Positions 31,660 through 43,046 of a stretch of 64,000 nt of DNA are shown in pieces. The translations under genes and the position numbers were made by a program. Each line of letters opens with the position of its first letter. Position 1 is the first letter of the stretch. Location of the stretch: contig JAPDRN010000002.1 in assembly GCA_030247855.1 (NCBI GenBank), positions 124,001-188,000 on the forward strand, given 5' to 3'. The notes beneath the pieces were generated by a model. It was given only the letters and a program-made list of their open reading frames with translations, made no database searches and was not told where the DNA came from. The DNA is from Knufia peltigerae (taxonomy: Eukaryota; Ascomycota; Eurotiomycetes; Chaetothyriales; Trichomeriaceae).

Positions 31660-34028
31660 CTATTTCTCTGTCGCTTCTGGATCGACTCGTGGTGGAGTTC
31701 CGTACTGAAGCTTCCGAGCGACGTTGTCGGTAAGATACTTTTCGTAGTTGATGGTGAAGAAAGAAGCGGCAAATGCACATAGTGCAAAAGCAAGTGCGCA
31801 GTACCAGACATAACTAGAAACCACAGTCAGCTTGGCCATTGAAGACTCCGGTTGGAGCTCACCGGAATGCATCAGCATATCCTTGGGCACCCGCCACCGC
31901 GACTGCAGCCATAATCTGCTTGGTTATTCCTGGAACGCTAGCAAGATTGCTAGGGAACCCTGCCAAAAGCTCTGGGATCGATGACTCCGGAAGCCCTGCC
32001 TTGACTGCGGCTGCCGCTATCTCTGGAAGAGCAACAGATTTCACCTTGTTTGTCAAAACTGCCGAATAGACAGCAACTGGGATCATTGTCAACATTCGAA
32101 GCGAGCCATGAGCGGTGGGTAGGCTACTGACTTCCTACTGATGCACATGCATACCCAATGGAGCCCAAGGCGCCAAGAGCCGCGCCGATATCTTCGTCGG
32201 GGCAAGTGAGCGGCAGTAGCGCTCTGGAGCCGACTTCGATGGTGCCAATGGGGAGCATCACGAAGGCGATGAGAGCTGGTCCCTTTTTATCATCTCCAGG
32301 TTGAACTGAAATCATTGCACCGCAGAAAGCCGCCAGTATGCCAGCCGACCCTATGAGAATCGTTCGATGCCAGGTACAATACCGGAAGATGAAACCGCCA
32401 ATAAAGAAACCCAGGAGGCATGTGCTTCCTATCACACTCTGCGAGAAGGGTCAGCCTGTGTTCGCGGTGCCGGCAAAGTTTGCACATACGCTCAAGAGGG
32501 CCAACCTCTCAGGACTTCCTTTGATGATGGCGTGGACTTCCTGCGGCCAGAAGACTTGTCCGGAGTATGCTGTCACAGTGCCAACTGCGGAAAGGATCAC
32601 CTTGCCGAATGTCAGTCATGGTTCCACTGGTGATCAATACACAAATTACCATCGAAATGTATCCCGGGGCCGAGAATCTATCATATTTCGTTCAGCAATT
32701 GCTCGAAAGTTTGTTCAGGTAAAGCTACTTACAGATGTGTAGGCAAGAGCTGGTCAACATTCTTGGCCAGATAGTTCTCTGTTCGGAGTGTCACGTTAGT
32801 ATGTTGAAACTAGACGCCTTGCGAGAGTGTTGACGAACCGTACAAAGCGAAAGCGATCAACGTGCAGCCACCGACAACCATGGTGGCAATGACTTTTGCT
32901 GATTTCCAGGGATAGACAGAGCCACCCCAGCTCACTCCCAGAACAAATAATGTCAAACCGACCGTGAAGAGAAATAAGCCCACATAGTCTTGTCTTTTGA
33001 TCTGATCCAGTCTTGACCTGTTCATATGCAACATGTGAAACTTCGGTGGGTGATAACACAAAAAGAATGCCAAAGAAGAAAGGCCTGCGGTCTATCAGTC
33101 AAGGACGAGCTCCAGGGAGCCTTTCTTCCTAACCAGACAGTATTATACCAATTCGATAGCACCACCGCCATCCTGAAGGATGATGCTCTGAAAGCTTGTA
33201 CGCGATAACGGCCCCAAAACCGAAGCAGGCAAGGGAAGAACCGTATATCGTCCCGACATATATCGATCGGTGACGTTTGGGAACCACTGATAATGGTCGG
33301 TCAGCACCAGACTAGTTGCAGCCATGGTCAAGGGATGCAACGCACATTCCGAAATCACAGCAGGAAAGTTCAGCTGAACTGCAGAAGCCAGTCCAATGAA
33401 CACTGTACCACCGATTATTGTGTTGATGTTGTTGGCGGTGGAGGCTATGATGCACCCAAGACAACCAAAGGCATTAGCACCCACCAAAAACCAGCGGCGG
33501 CCAAATATATCCGTCAAGCGGCCTGAAATAATCAATGTTGTCAGCGAGCCGCTGTACGAAGCTCTTCATCGAACCATGGCTAGAATAGATTCCTTTCCGG
33601 GAGGATTGGGGAGATAGTAGAGTAGGAGCAGGTCATCGATCGGCAAGTAATATGGAGAGGCTCACCCGTGATCAGCATGGACACTGCGATACATAGGACG
33701 TAGGCAAGGTTGATCCATATGACATTGTGTGTGGATCTTAAGTCCTTTTCGATATAAGGGTAGGAATTTGCTGAGAGCACATAAGGTGAGATCTGAGCAT
33801 TATTGCACAGGATGCAAGCCTATCAGATGTGAGCGAGTCTCCTGAGTTGCAAACGGTGCGAGTCTGGAATACAATGGTCACCCCAATAAAACGCCAATTT
33901 CGGTAGTAGTTTTTGGGCAACTCATTACCAAGGGCATCCTCGCTGATATCAAATGTGTCGGTGTGGACAGCGATGTGGTTTTCTGGAACCTGTTGGATAT
34001 GCTGGTTCTCTATCTTCTCGTCGGACAT
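31660..34028 (-). CDS. MFS exporter of the TRI12 type
   Basis: Eleven exons on the minus strand: 33873-34028, 33666-33819, 33346-33522, 33149-33286, 32839-33084, 32733-32778, 32650-32677, 32490-32600, 32132-32438, 31863-32076 and 31660-31813. They give 576 residues, a normal TRI12 length. Visible parts are a hydrophilic N-terminus, KNYYRNWRFIGVTI, SANSYPYIEKDLRSTHNVIWINLAYVL and GRLTDIFGRRWFLVGANAFGCLGCIIAS. ISELVPKRHRSIYVGTIYG, SGWRWCYRIG, YHPPKFHMLHMNRSRLDQIKRQDYVG and AVYSAVLTNKV follow. Such 14-helix porters export trichothecenes, siderophores or other metabolites at the plasma membrane. Some small exons (28 and 46 nt) and the weak GTCAGT donor of intron 9 are less certain than the rest. 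Export of a product or toxic substrate of the surrounding oxygenases is the likely role. Confidence 0.85.
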
Positions 34029-34515
34029 GTTGAAAAGTAGATATTTGGGGCTCCAATTGAATGGTATCTCGATCACTGGAGCGGTTGGCTTTTCTTGTGC
34101 ACTTCGAGTTATATGTTTCTGTTATGAAGCTCTTCAAAGCACACTCATACTTGGCCTTGCAAACTCTGCCAGCCCCGGATTTCCATAAGCTGCGGGATTA
34201 CGGAGGTCCAATTTGATCAAGGGCTTTTCCCCGGAAATTTACAGTTGAAGTCCTCGATCCCACCAACCAAACAGCTCTCAGCTACTACTGACCCCGAAAC
34301 TGACTGGTCTCTCTTCCAGTTCCAACATCCTACAGTGGCTCGTGGTAAGGAAACGCTCTTTGTGGATAGAAGGCTCACCTTCGCCCAAATGCACTGACTG
34401 GCTTTACAAGCGTGGGAGTATGCGCGACGGGCATAGTAAGAGAATTCTAAACTTGGGGATGAAATTTTATTTGCAAGGCAAGACTAGATAACTCCAAAAC
34501 TGAGCGTGATATATC
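34029..34515. other. Intergenic region, MFS exporter 5' side / EthD-like 3' side
   Basis: This is 487 bp holding the exporter promoter. It contains CCGGAAAT at 34231-34238, about 200 bp upstream of the exporter start. Confidence 0.5.
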
Positions 34516-35356
34516 CTAACTCGACCCTAATTTGTGTTGCCCACTATGGCTTGCACAGCGAAATGGGTTTTCTACTACTTCCCATGCCTCTCTTTCTATT
34601 CTTGTCAATTGAGGGATAACCTTCTTACTCCATTTTGTGCCGGCAACGATCGCCAGTTGCGCGGAAGGAAAATCTGTGGTATCGTATTCATACAAAGTAG
34701 CGTATCTTGGAGGAGTCTTTTGGTTCGTTTTGGTAATGGAGTGGTCCTCTAAGAGCTTATATCTTGTACCCCGTATGAAGCTTGGTATCATAGATACCAT
34801 GTCTGCGGTTGATAGTCAGAGGTCACTCAAGGTATTTCGTATACTATGCATTACCTAGATGCTGCTGATTGAACCAGTCGTTGAATTCCTGGTCAAGTTC
34901 GGCAGGAACGTCCACACATGTTGTAACTAATCCTCGACTTTGTCTCCCAATTGCATTCGCACTTTCGACCGTTTGCACAATCTCATATGCCCTCAAATCA
35001 ATTTCGAGAGCGCTGGCAACATCATAGTCACCAGGAATTGGGTGCACAACAGAAAGTCCCTATGCAGCCACAATTAGCATCAAGTCCCCGAATATCGGTA
35101 ATAGCAAGCGTAAGAAAGGGGCCTGAACCATGATTTCATCGCTTTGCAGGCTGTTAATATCGGGAACATCGTAGACAGTCATATATTTATGTTGCCGTGA
35201 TGCATCTAAGGCCTTGAAACGAATGGCAAAATCGACCTTGCCAGTATCCAAAATGTCTGGAATGTGGATTTTGCTATACCATTCGTTAAAAGTGCTGTCT
35301 GGAAGCGAGCTTCCTTCCCTGATGCTCGAGCCAGCCCACAAAATGCCGTTGGTCAT
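34516..35356 (-). CDS. EthD-like dimeric alpha/beta-barrel protein with two internal repeats
   Basis: Exons 35129-35356, 34855-35059 and 34516-34802 give 239 residues. Two halves each carry a similar motif: FNEWYSKIHIPDIL (about residues 23-36) and FNDWFNQQHLDM (about 135-146). Both have the pattern FNxWxxxxHxxD found in EthD/DUF1330-like ferredoxin-fold domains, so the protein looks like an internal duplication. The first half continues VDFAIRFKALDASRQHKYMTVYDVPD and the second SFIRGTRYKLLE..PPRYATLYEYD, strengthening the repeat. Members of this fold act as monooxygenases, cyclases or decarboxylases of aromatic polyketides, or have unknown roles. The intron 1 donor (GTTCAG) is weak and that junction is less certain. 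The gene sits among oxygenases on the minus strand. Confidence 0.75.
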
Positions 35357-36158
35357 TTTGATCGTGTGCTCATTGACTTCGTCTGTTTATCGTTGTCAGT
35401 TCGCAACAGCCAATATTGAAGAATGTTGAACAGTACGACTAGGCTTGGATTAATTGGCAACATATTGGAGATATACCATTTTCCGGATGCCGAATGGGGT
35501 CTGCAGTTTTGAATCGTTTTCCGAGTACTCCGTATCGGTCAGTAGTAATACCCAGGCCCGTGAGACTAGATTACTGTATAGCGTTGAGATTGATTCGGGG
35601 AAGTGGGTTTAACTTCGTGAAACCTATGCTAGTAAACCTGGATAATGTCCGATGCTCTTTTCCACTTAACGCCACAACGAGGAACGCAGGTCATTAAACC
35701 AGTCACCTCGATGGCATATCAATGATCGATAGCTATAGCTGATTTACCGCGTCAAGTCAGGTCATAGAGATTCATGATCTTGCTAACTGCTATTCATAGC
35801 GACGTTGTGCCCGTCCTGTTATTGACGATAAGATCTTTCTACGTGGACTGAGCATCTGTCCCTAATAACCGCGTTTAGTCTAATAAATATATCCATTGAG
35901 CATCAAAAATGCGTCTTCCAGATTGTTGATGTGAGCTGATTTGGAAACATTCCCAAAAAATTATTCTATATATCTGCGCCCGATTGTCATTACAGCCACC
36001 TCAATACCTTTGCTTTTTCACACGTGTTTGGTTGTTATATTCATAGAGCAACTGATGATATCGGAGTTACATCTTATTTACCGACTCAGGAGAATATAGA
36101 GACATGAATTTTGTTCTTCTTGTTCTATCCATTCCTAATTCCATAAGAGCTTAGAGCT
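35357..36158. other. Intergenic region, EthD-like 5' side / SDR 2 3' side
   Basis: This is 802 bp, AT-rich from about 35880 to 36150. It carries the element at 35470-35488 described separately. No coding feature is supported. Confidence 0.5.
35470..35488 (+). promoter_or_regulatory. Putative shared promoter element, copy 1 (upstream of EthD-like gene)
   Basis: The 19-bp sequence GATATACCATTTTCCGGAT lies 114-132 bp upstream of the EthD-like start codon. It differs from the element at 37980-37999 by one missing base. The CCGG core suits a Zn2Cys6 or similar regulator, but the assignment is a pattern inference. Confidence 0.4.
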
Positions 36159-37305
36159 TCACTGAGCCGTATGCCCACCATCAACCTAAAGCATATATTA
36201 GCAGTAACTCAACCAAAACTATCTGATACACATACTAAGAAGCCTGCACCAGATACATAGCTTGCTCGGCTGGAGCCTGTTCGTTTTCTTTTAGTATATG
36301 TAAAGAGATGCCCATACTTAAACGCTTACAAAGGAAGGCAACAACATCTGCAACCTCTTGTGCTGTTCCTAGGCGCTTCATGGCGGTGAACTGTTCGACA
36401 TACGCCAGAGCAAACTTCGCAGCACCTGGATTGATAATCGGAGTTTCAATGATCCTGCGCAAATATGTATTAGAAATATACTATACTGTTAATCCTATTC
36501 GTGTGAATCACCCAGGACAAACTGCATTGACTCGAATCCCTTGGCTAGCGAATGTCGTGGAGTCCGATCTCACCATGCCGAGAACAGCTATTGTATGTTA
36601 AAACATGTTTTCTCCACTGCAATTATGTGTCTCACCGTGTTTAGACATGGTGTAGGGAGTAGAGTTGGGCATTCCGATCATGCTACACATAGATGCAATG
36701 TTGACAATCGCGCCTCTACAGCCTGGTCTTCCGTCGCTGGAGAGCATTTAGTAAGTACATGCACCATGATCTGCATACGCACTGCGTAGGCCCAAGGCTT
36801 TGTTTCATCATCTGAGCAACCTCAGCACGCTCACACAGCCAAACCGACTCTGCGTTAACATCCATAACTTGTTTATAGGTGCTGAGATCCAACTTATGAA
36901 TCGGGGCTTGTTTTCCGATAATGCCTGGACTCTGTCCATCAGCTTCATCCTTGACAGCGACTTGGAGAGAAATACCTGCTACGTTTAATGCATAGTCCAG
37001 TCGCCCGAAGCGCGATACTATTCTTTGAACCAACCGTTCTGCAACGTCGTCGGCCGTGATGTCAGCTACCTCCGTCAAAACCTCGATGTTGGAGTTTGTC
37101 TCAGAGATCAAGTTGACAGTGTGTTTCAGCGCCACTTCATTGATATCAGTGATGAGCATTCCGGTGCATCCACTCCGAGCAAATTCGACGGCACAAGCTT
37201 GTCCGATTCCGCTTCCGGAACCAGTGATGAAGGCAGTTCTTTGATGATGGTCAGACTAGGCGAATGAAGGACTGCAATGACGTACCCATTTAATAGCGTA
37301 CTCAT
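36159..37305 (-). CDS. Short-chain dehydrogenase/reductase (SDR 2)
   Basis: Seven exons on the minus strand: 37286-37305, 36783-37238, 36636-36736, 36512-36587, 36330-36454, 36236-36276 and 36159-36185. They give 281 residues. The cofactor motif TGSGSGIG is at about residues 12-19 (FITGSGSGIGQACAVEFARSG). DYALNVAGI is strand 4, AIVNIASMCSM strand 5, and Y187-x3-K191 in PYTMSKHAV is the active site. GIRVNAVCPG and the ending SYVSGAGFLVDGGHTAQ are classical SDR. The first exon is 20 nt and the last 27 nt, both forced by motif continuity. A long WLCERAEVAQMM segment is shared with fungal SDRs that oxidise cyclic alcohols, though the substrate is not determined. It is divergent from Zn2Cys6 factor 5. 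Confidence 0.85.
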
Positions 37306-38250
37306 GACGGCGACTTTCTGTTACTGACTAGCTCGAGCCCACACAAGACAGGACGATCATACAAAAATCAACTGCATAGACTCGAAGTGAACGTGAAGTG
37401 GTGCAATCAAATGAGATGTTGACTATTTAAAGCATCACAAAACCGACAGGAAGTCAGTCGAATCAACCTCTTTCAACTTCATTAGGGCATCTCCCTAATA
37501 GTCCCAGCCTCCTCAAGTTCTGTGGAAGCTCTCTTCATCCAATTGCTTCGTGAGGTACATGCAACTCTAGCCTTTGACTCCCGCGGATTTTGAAACCGAC
37601 GGAAGCTAAGCAGTTCTCCGTATGTGGTATCCCATGCGGCTATTCAGTGACAGCCCAAGCGGATGTTAAACGAGACTCTTAAACGGCGCATCTTGCACAT
37701 CGGGGTTTTGCTGAAGCCCCTTCTATCCTTTCGTCTGTTAGGTGTGAAGACCAATGCAGATTACCAGCATGTTCGCCTCGACATTGCACTACTCGACCGC
37801 GTCCAAGAGACATGCTATATATTCGCCAGCGAAAAAGGGGCAAGCCGTTACATCATCTCATGTTGACCCAGCCTAGCACTATGTTCATTGCTTCTGAGTG
37901 TCGTCGCCACAGCACGCATTCTCTGACAGGGGTGACTCACCGGCTCCCAGGACAAGATGCGGAAATGCTCTGCCTCTCGGATATATCCATTTTCCGGATT
38001 TCCGCCAGCAGCCCACATAATTCAGTTGACTAATGAGCTTACACCTTATTCGTAGTACTCTGAGGAAACAACGACATTAGTCACTAGACGGCTATGTTTG
38101 ATCTATGTGTCTCCTCACGCTTGGCCTGGCTTTGATCTTGGGGATTAACTGTATTGTGCCTAGTGACCGTCATGCTTGGGAAATTCGCATCTTGCTCTGA
38201 CTCTTGCTCCAATCCATGAATTTTTTGTATGTGGCAAGAGGACGGCCAAA
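37306..38250. promoter_or_regulatory. Divergent promoter region, SDR 2 / Zn2Cys6 factor 5
   Basis: This is 945 bp between divergent start codons, with only short unassigned frames. It contains CGGAAAT at 37960-37966 and the element at 37980-37999, followed by ATTTCCG to 38004. Confidence 0.5.
37980..37999 (+). promoter_or_regulatory. Putative shared promoter element, copy 2 (SDR 2 / Zn2Cys6 factor 5)
   Basis: The 20-bp sequence GATATATCCATTTTCCGGAT lies about 252-271 bp upstream of the factor 5 start. It is nearly identical to the element at 35470-35488. A second TTTCCG follows immediately (to 38004), giving a tandem arrangement. Confidence 0.4.
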
Positions 38251-40884
38251 ATGCTCTCAACTCAAGAACCAGAGAGTTGCTTTCAGTCCAACTCAACTGC
38301 AAGGGAACCTAGTCGAAGCATCGCTCCAAACAAAGCCAAAGAACGACAGCCAACCCGTCGTCACTCTTCCAACGCTTGTCTGTTTTGTCGCAAGCGAAAG
38401 GTGAAGGTAGATACTGCAGTATCCCTCGTAACGTTGTACTAGAACGACACTAATGTCCATAGTGCGACAACGCACTTCCCAAATGCTCGAATTGCATGTT
38501 ATATAAGATGAATTGTGTCTTCGGAGATGATAGACGCAGGCAGGTTACCACAGCAAGCTTGATTGAAAAGCCGACAATACCACCATCTTTATTGCTAACA
38601 CGACACAACTAGGGTTTATGCGTCCACGAGATCGTCCCGCCAGCCGTCAAAGGATGCGTCAAAACCAGGCCCGTCCTCAAATACTCAACCTGAGCCAGCA
38701 AAACCTGTGGCTCAAGCGGGTCAAGAGATAGAAGAACCAGGTTGCCCGAATCCAGTAGGTTCACGGAGCCCTGGCATTCCTGAGGGGACCATTGCTGTGT
38801 CTAAAGACACAATGAGTCAATCTTCTGGCCCTGATAGACGGTACTGGGCCCAAATTGCTGACAGGGCAAGTAACTTCGACATCATCAATGTCCCAAGCAG
38901 TCCGGAAGATGGGTCGGAGTGCGACATCGACTTTGATGACGAGCTTGAGAGCCTCTGGCTGCCCGCACTGAGGGCTTCTGGAGGCACTGGGCCTCCAGTC
39001 GTGGAAGAAACACGCATCATAAGAGCGTCTGATTCACATGGGAAAGGAAGAAGCAGTGAAGCTACTATCGTGGAATACACAATAGATTCGAATACTTTGA
39101 GCTTTTCCAGTCTCCATGGACGACTACACCATCCACCCAATCGCGGTACTCACTGGTACGGGCCAACAAGCCATTTGCACTATTCGCGCAACGCCCTGCT
39201 GGAGTCCCTATGTCAGCCGTCCAGAGGAGTCCCAGCTGAATCAAATCGGGCCCATCAAGCTGCCATCATCACTTCCGAGATAAATACCGATGATGAAAAG
39301 TCTCTGGAAGATTTGTTCTTCTCGTGGCAAAATCCTGCACTTCACGGCATTGGTCGAGAAGAATACTTTGAGGCTAAGAATAAGATGAGGGTCGAACAAA
39401 ATGTAGAGCTTTGCAGCACAGCATTGGTCAACGCAATTCTCGCAGTCAGCGCACTGTCGGCATCTCGCACTTCGTTCAGGACCCCCAGAGGCTACAGACC
39501 AGCAGATTTTTTCGCTCAGAGGGCCAGAAGGCTACTTGAGAATGACATTGATAACCCGACCTTGGCAACAGCCCACGCCATTCTGGTGCTTTGTATGTAT
39601 GAAATGGCGGAGGGAAACGATTCAAGAGGTGAGTTCACCGTCCTCCACAGATTCGAAGGCAGCTCTGACAGGCAAGTAGGTTGGCTATACACAGGTCCGG
39701 CATCTCCTTGGCTGTGATTTTGTGATGACCAGCTAACACTATATCGATCCAGGCATGGCCGTACAGCTTCTCTACGAGCTTGGTCTCCATATCCCCTTGG
39801 CTAACAGTGCCAACCTTGGAAATCTTCCATCAACCAAGACCCAGAATTCGATCCACGCAAGTCGTCAACGTACGTATTGGGCAATTTGCAATTCTCATAT
39901 GTAAGCTTCTCACCCGCCTCGTCTGTAGGATCTCTAGTACTCAAGTCAATACTAGCCTGTGGTGTCTGATCTTGGGGCGACCTGTGTTGATACAAGCAAA
40001 TGAGCAAGTCATCGGCTTTCCAACATCCGAGTCGATACCTACATGCAGTTACTATAGCACAAGCTCTTTCGAACCACAAACTGGACGACTATCACTTAGT
40101 CCTGTGGGTGCAATGGACCATTTCAAGTACTTTTCCATGCTCTGTGTGCAGATTTCAAATATTCTTCGGGAGCTGTACGAGTTCCCTCCGGTGCCACTCA
40201 TGGGTACATGTGCTGACTGCTTGAAAGCTATCTTGGAGCTCGGGCTAAGCAACACATATCATCGCAATGGATTCAAGGCCCCATGAAAGAGCTAGAATCA
40301 TGGTCAAGTAGCCTACCTTCTGGTCTCCGTCTTACCCCCGATCACATCCTCCAGCGAAGGCAATGTTCTACAGCAACGCTGGAACTTTAGTGGGTTTCAC
40401 CATTCTCCCTTTAGCTGTGACGCTTGCAATGTAATTCACACTGAAACACTGACGAGCCACTTTCAAATCCAGTATGCTATATAACACAACACTGATTCTA
40501 CTCCACCGTCCATACCTATCCCATCATTCCGAAAATGAAGCCGCAAGAGAAAAGACAAAGCACCCAAGCGAGAGCTCAAGGAAGATTGCAACCGATGCTG
40601 CAGTACTTATTTGCAACTGTGTGGAGCTTTATCGCTGTTACTATTCCTTGGGCAGAGTGAATGCATGCATAGTTTATATGATAGTCACAGCCGGCCTTAT
40701 GCATGCAGATAACTGGTGCTATTTACCCGCTGAAGATGCTGGTAGATTCCAAGAGCTCCACATATCATGTATCCAGGCTCTTGGTGAGCTGGGAAAGACA
40801 ATTCGCAGCAGCATTCGGGGCCTTGATCTCCTTACGATTGTCCGACGTGAATGGCTAGATATGGGGCTTACATATGGGACCTAA
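38251..40884 (+). CDS. Zn2Cys6 transcription factor 5
   Basis: Proposed exons are 38251-38406, 38463-38543, 38644-39628, 39680-39694, 39753-39900, 39956-40203, 40278-40389 and 40473-40884, giving 718 residues. The zinc cluster (C43, C46, C53, C60, C63, C70; spacing 2-6-6-2-6) is split by intron 1 just before the third Cys, as in factor 4. The linker is rich in Ser, Pro and acidic residues. The middle domain has SLEDLFFSWQNPALHGI, SRGWLYTGMAVQLLYELGLH across a 15-nt exon, GRPVLI, and LYNTTLILLHRPYLS near the end. Acceptors of introns 2 and 6 are the least certain; an alternative for intron 2 would change a few linker residues. It is divergent from SDR 2 and precedes the nitronate monooxygenase-like gene. 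Confidence 0.8.
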
Positions 40885-41360
40885 GGCAGGAAAACTTGAA
40901 TATGACTAATGAGACCGCTTTCGTGAGCCTACCACTTGCCAATAGGGTCTTGGAATATTATTTACAGTCATTGACTGAAAATACCTTTTGACATTTCTGT
41001 AGCAATGTATGTTAGATAACCTCAGGAGCTCGGTAGATGAAAATAGTAGCCTCGGTAAGATATCCCGTGGTTCTTATGCTGAACCGACTACTTCGACCGA
41101 CACTTTCTCGGGATAGGAGATCTTTGAGGTCCGAAACTATTTTCATAATTCCGTGTGGCCTACTGAATGGATATTCCACTATCAATGCTCAACCTAATAG
41201 GCATTGATTCGCCCAGCCTACTCCAATGCTTCTGTCGGCCCACACATACAATCAAACAAATGTTGAATTACTGACCCTATCCACATTTATAATCATCCTG
41301 AGCACATCCTGAGACCACACTTCCCCCTGTGTCATCACTTGATTTTCGAGCTCAGTCAAA
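40885..41360. other. Intergenic region, Zn2Cys6 factor 5 3' side / flavoprotein 5' side
   Basis: This is 476 bp between two plus-strand genes and should contain the flavoprotein promoter. No distinct motif is claimed. Confidence 0.5.
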
Positions 41361-42812
41361 ATGCTGACCACCGAATTGACACAGCAGCTGGGCATCAAGC
41401 ACCCCGTTATGCTGGCTGGCATGGGCCAGGTATCGGGAGCCTCTCTCGTTGCCGCAGTGAGCAATGCCGGTGGTCTGGGTGTTGTGGGGGGTGCTCTGTA
41501 TTCACCCCAGCAGCTGAAGGATATCTTACAAGATGTAAAGGTCTGGGGAGCGAGAGAAATGTCGTCCTTGAATGAGAGCTAACCTAGTAACAGAGTCGTC
41601 TCAAATCACCGGATACCCCCTTCGGCGTTGACCTGTTGATCCCTCAAGTTGGTGGAAATGCACGCAGAACAAATGTAAGCAGAGAAAACGAATATCCAAT
41701 CTTCCCATACTACGCTCTAACAAGGAAAAAATAGTTCGACTATACAAATGGCAAGCTGAGCGAACTTATTGATGTCGTGGTAGAAATGGGCGCCAAGCTT
41801 TTTGTGTCAGCCGTTGGTGTACCGCCAACATGGGTGGTAGAAAAGCTTCACAGAGGTGGAGTGTTGTACATGGTGTGTTATCAATGGTGTATAGAGAGTC
41901 GGCATGCTAACCATGATACAGAATCTTGTCGGACATCCCAAGGTAAATTATACGTGACCTTTGTCCATACAGTGTGGATGTCTGATCACAGAGGATACAG
42001 CATGTCCGCAAGGCATGCAATGCAGGTGCCGATGGTATAATTGCACAGGGCTACGAGGCTGGCGGCCATACTGGTGACATACCATCTAGGTGAGACGGAT
42101 GTGTCAAAGTGAACGCTTGAAGGTGGGCTAATTTCATTAGCATATTGCTGCCCGCATGTGCCGATATTTGCAGGCAATATCGGTCTCCAATGACAGGAAA
42201 GCCTGTTCTCTTGGTGGCCGGCGGGGGTATGTTCGACGGAAGAAGCCTTGCTGCTGCTATCATGCTGGGAGCTAGTTCTGTATGGATTGGCACTCGATTC
42301 GTGACAGCGAAAGAATCGGAGGCACCGCAAAGTGCAAAAGAAGCGCAAGTAATTTGTCTCCAGGATGCCACTTGAAACTGACCTTTTCCCAGGATTATCA
42401 ATGGGGATTTTGATTCCACGATGAGAACTTTGATTTTTACTGGTCGGCCTCTACGGATTCAACGTACTCCCTATATTGCACACTGGGAAAGCCACCGGCA
42501 GGATGAGATCAGACAACTTACAAGCAAGGGGAAGATACCACTTGACATCGAAATTGACCGCCTACACACCTCTGGTGAGCTGACCGAGGAGATCGAAGAC
42601 CAATCAGTCAAAAGGTAAGAGCCACCTCAAATCCCAGCCATTTTTCTTGTAGCGACTTAATCCTTACTAAAATCAGACCCATGGGAATGGTATCCGGCCT
42701 AGTCAACAAGCCGGATCAGCCAGCGGCGGAGATTGTAGCTGAGATCGTGGAGGACGCCACCCAGCTGCTTGGGTCAGCATCCCACTATTTGACATTGCCC
42801 TCGAAGATGTGA
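41361..42812 (+). CDS. Nitronate monooxygenase (2-nitropropane dioxygenase) family flavoprotein
   Basis: Eight exons: 41361-41540, 41594-41674, 41735-41872, 41922-41942, 42001-42089, 42141-42344, 42393-42614 and 42677-42812. They give 356 residues, normal for the family. The TIM-barrel landmarks are IKHPVMLAGMGQVSGASLVAAVSNAGGLGVVGG at the start and TPFGVDLLIPQ. HVRKACNAGADGIIAQGYEAGGHTGD carries the family EAGGH motif, and PVLLVAGGGMFDGRSLAAAIMLGASSVWIGTRF binds FMN phosphate. MRTLIFTGRPLR is the C-terminal segment. Exon 4 is 21 nt. Intron 6 uses a GC donor. The family oxidises nitronates, but many fungal members act on unknown substrates or as enoyl-type reductases in clusters. No nitro-compound source is visible here. 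Confidence 0.88.
42345..42392 (+). other. GC-AG intron in the nitronate monooxygenase-like gene
   Basis: The donor is GAAGC/GCAAGT, the optimal GC-donor consensus, and the acceptor is TTCCCAG/G, with CTGAC upstream. This choice gives KEA-IINGDFDSTMRTL in frame. The overlapping GT donor four bases downstream puts a TGA six codons into the next exon. Confidence 0.75.
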
Positions 42813-43046
42813 ATGGTAGATGACCAAAGCTACTAGTCATAGCCATCAGTTTCCGAAAAGCTAGCATGGACAATATCAGAAGCGGCCTTTCGCGGGCAGC
42901 TATAGCATGAGAACTGGAAGAGAATCAACGCAGCGGATAAATAGTTTTGGGGATGTTTGTGACCTCCAATATGATACCATATACCGGCGGCTCAGAGCCT
43001 ACTAGAACTAGATGCTCATCTCCTTCTCTAAATGACTAGTTTCCTG

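Noticed and set aside
32100..32160. Frameshift in the TRI12 exporter near the exon 9 end
   Set aside because: An initial reading suggested a one-base shift, but a GTCAGT...CCCAG intron of 55 nt (32077-32131) restores the frame and gives ASVG-IAVYSAVLTNK.
42349..42392. GT donor at 42349 for intron 6 of the nitronate monooxygenase-like gene
   Set aside because: It places a TGA in the next exon and breaks the conserved C-terminal segment; the GC donor four bases earlier fits exactly.
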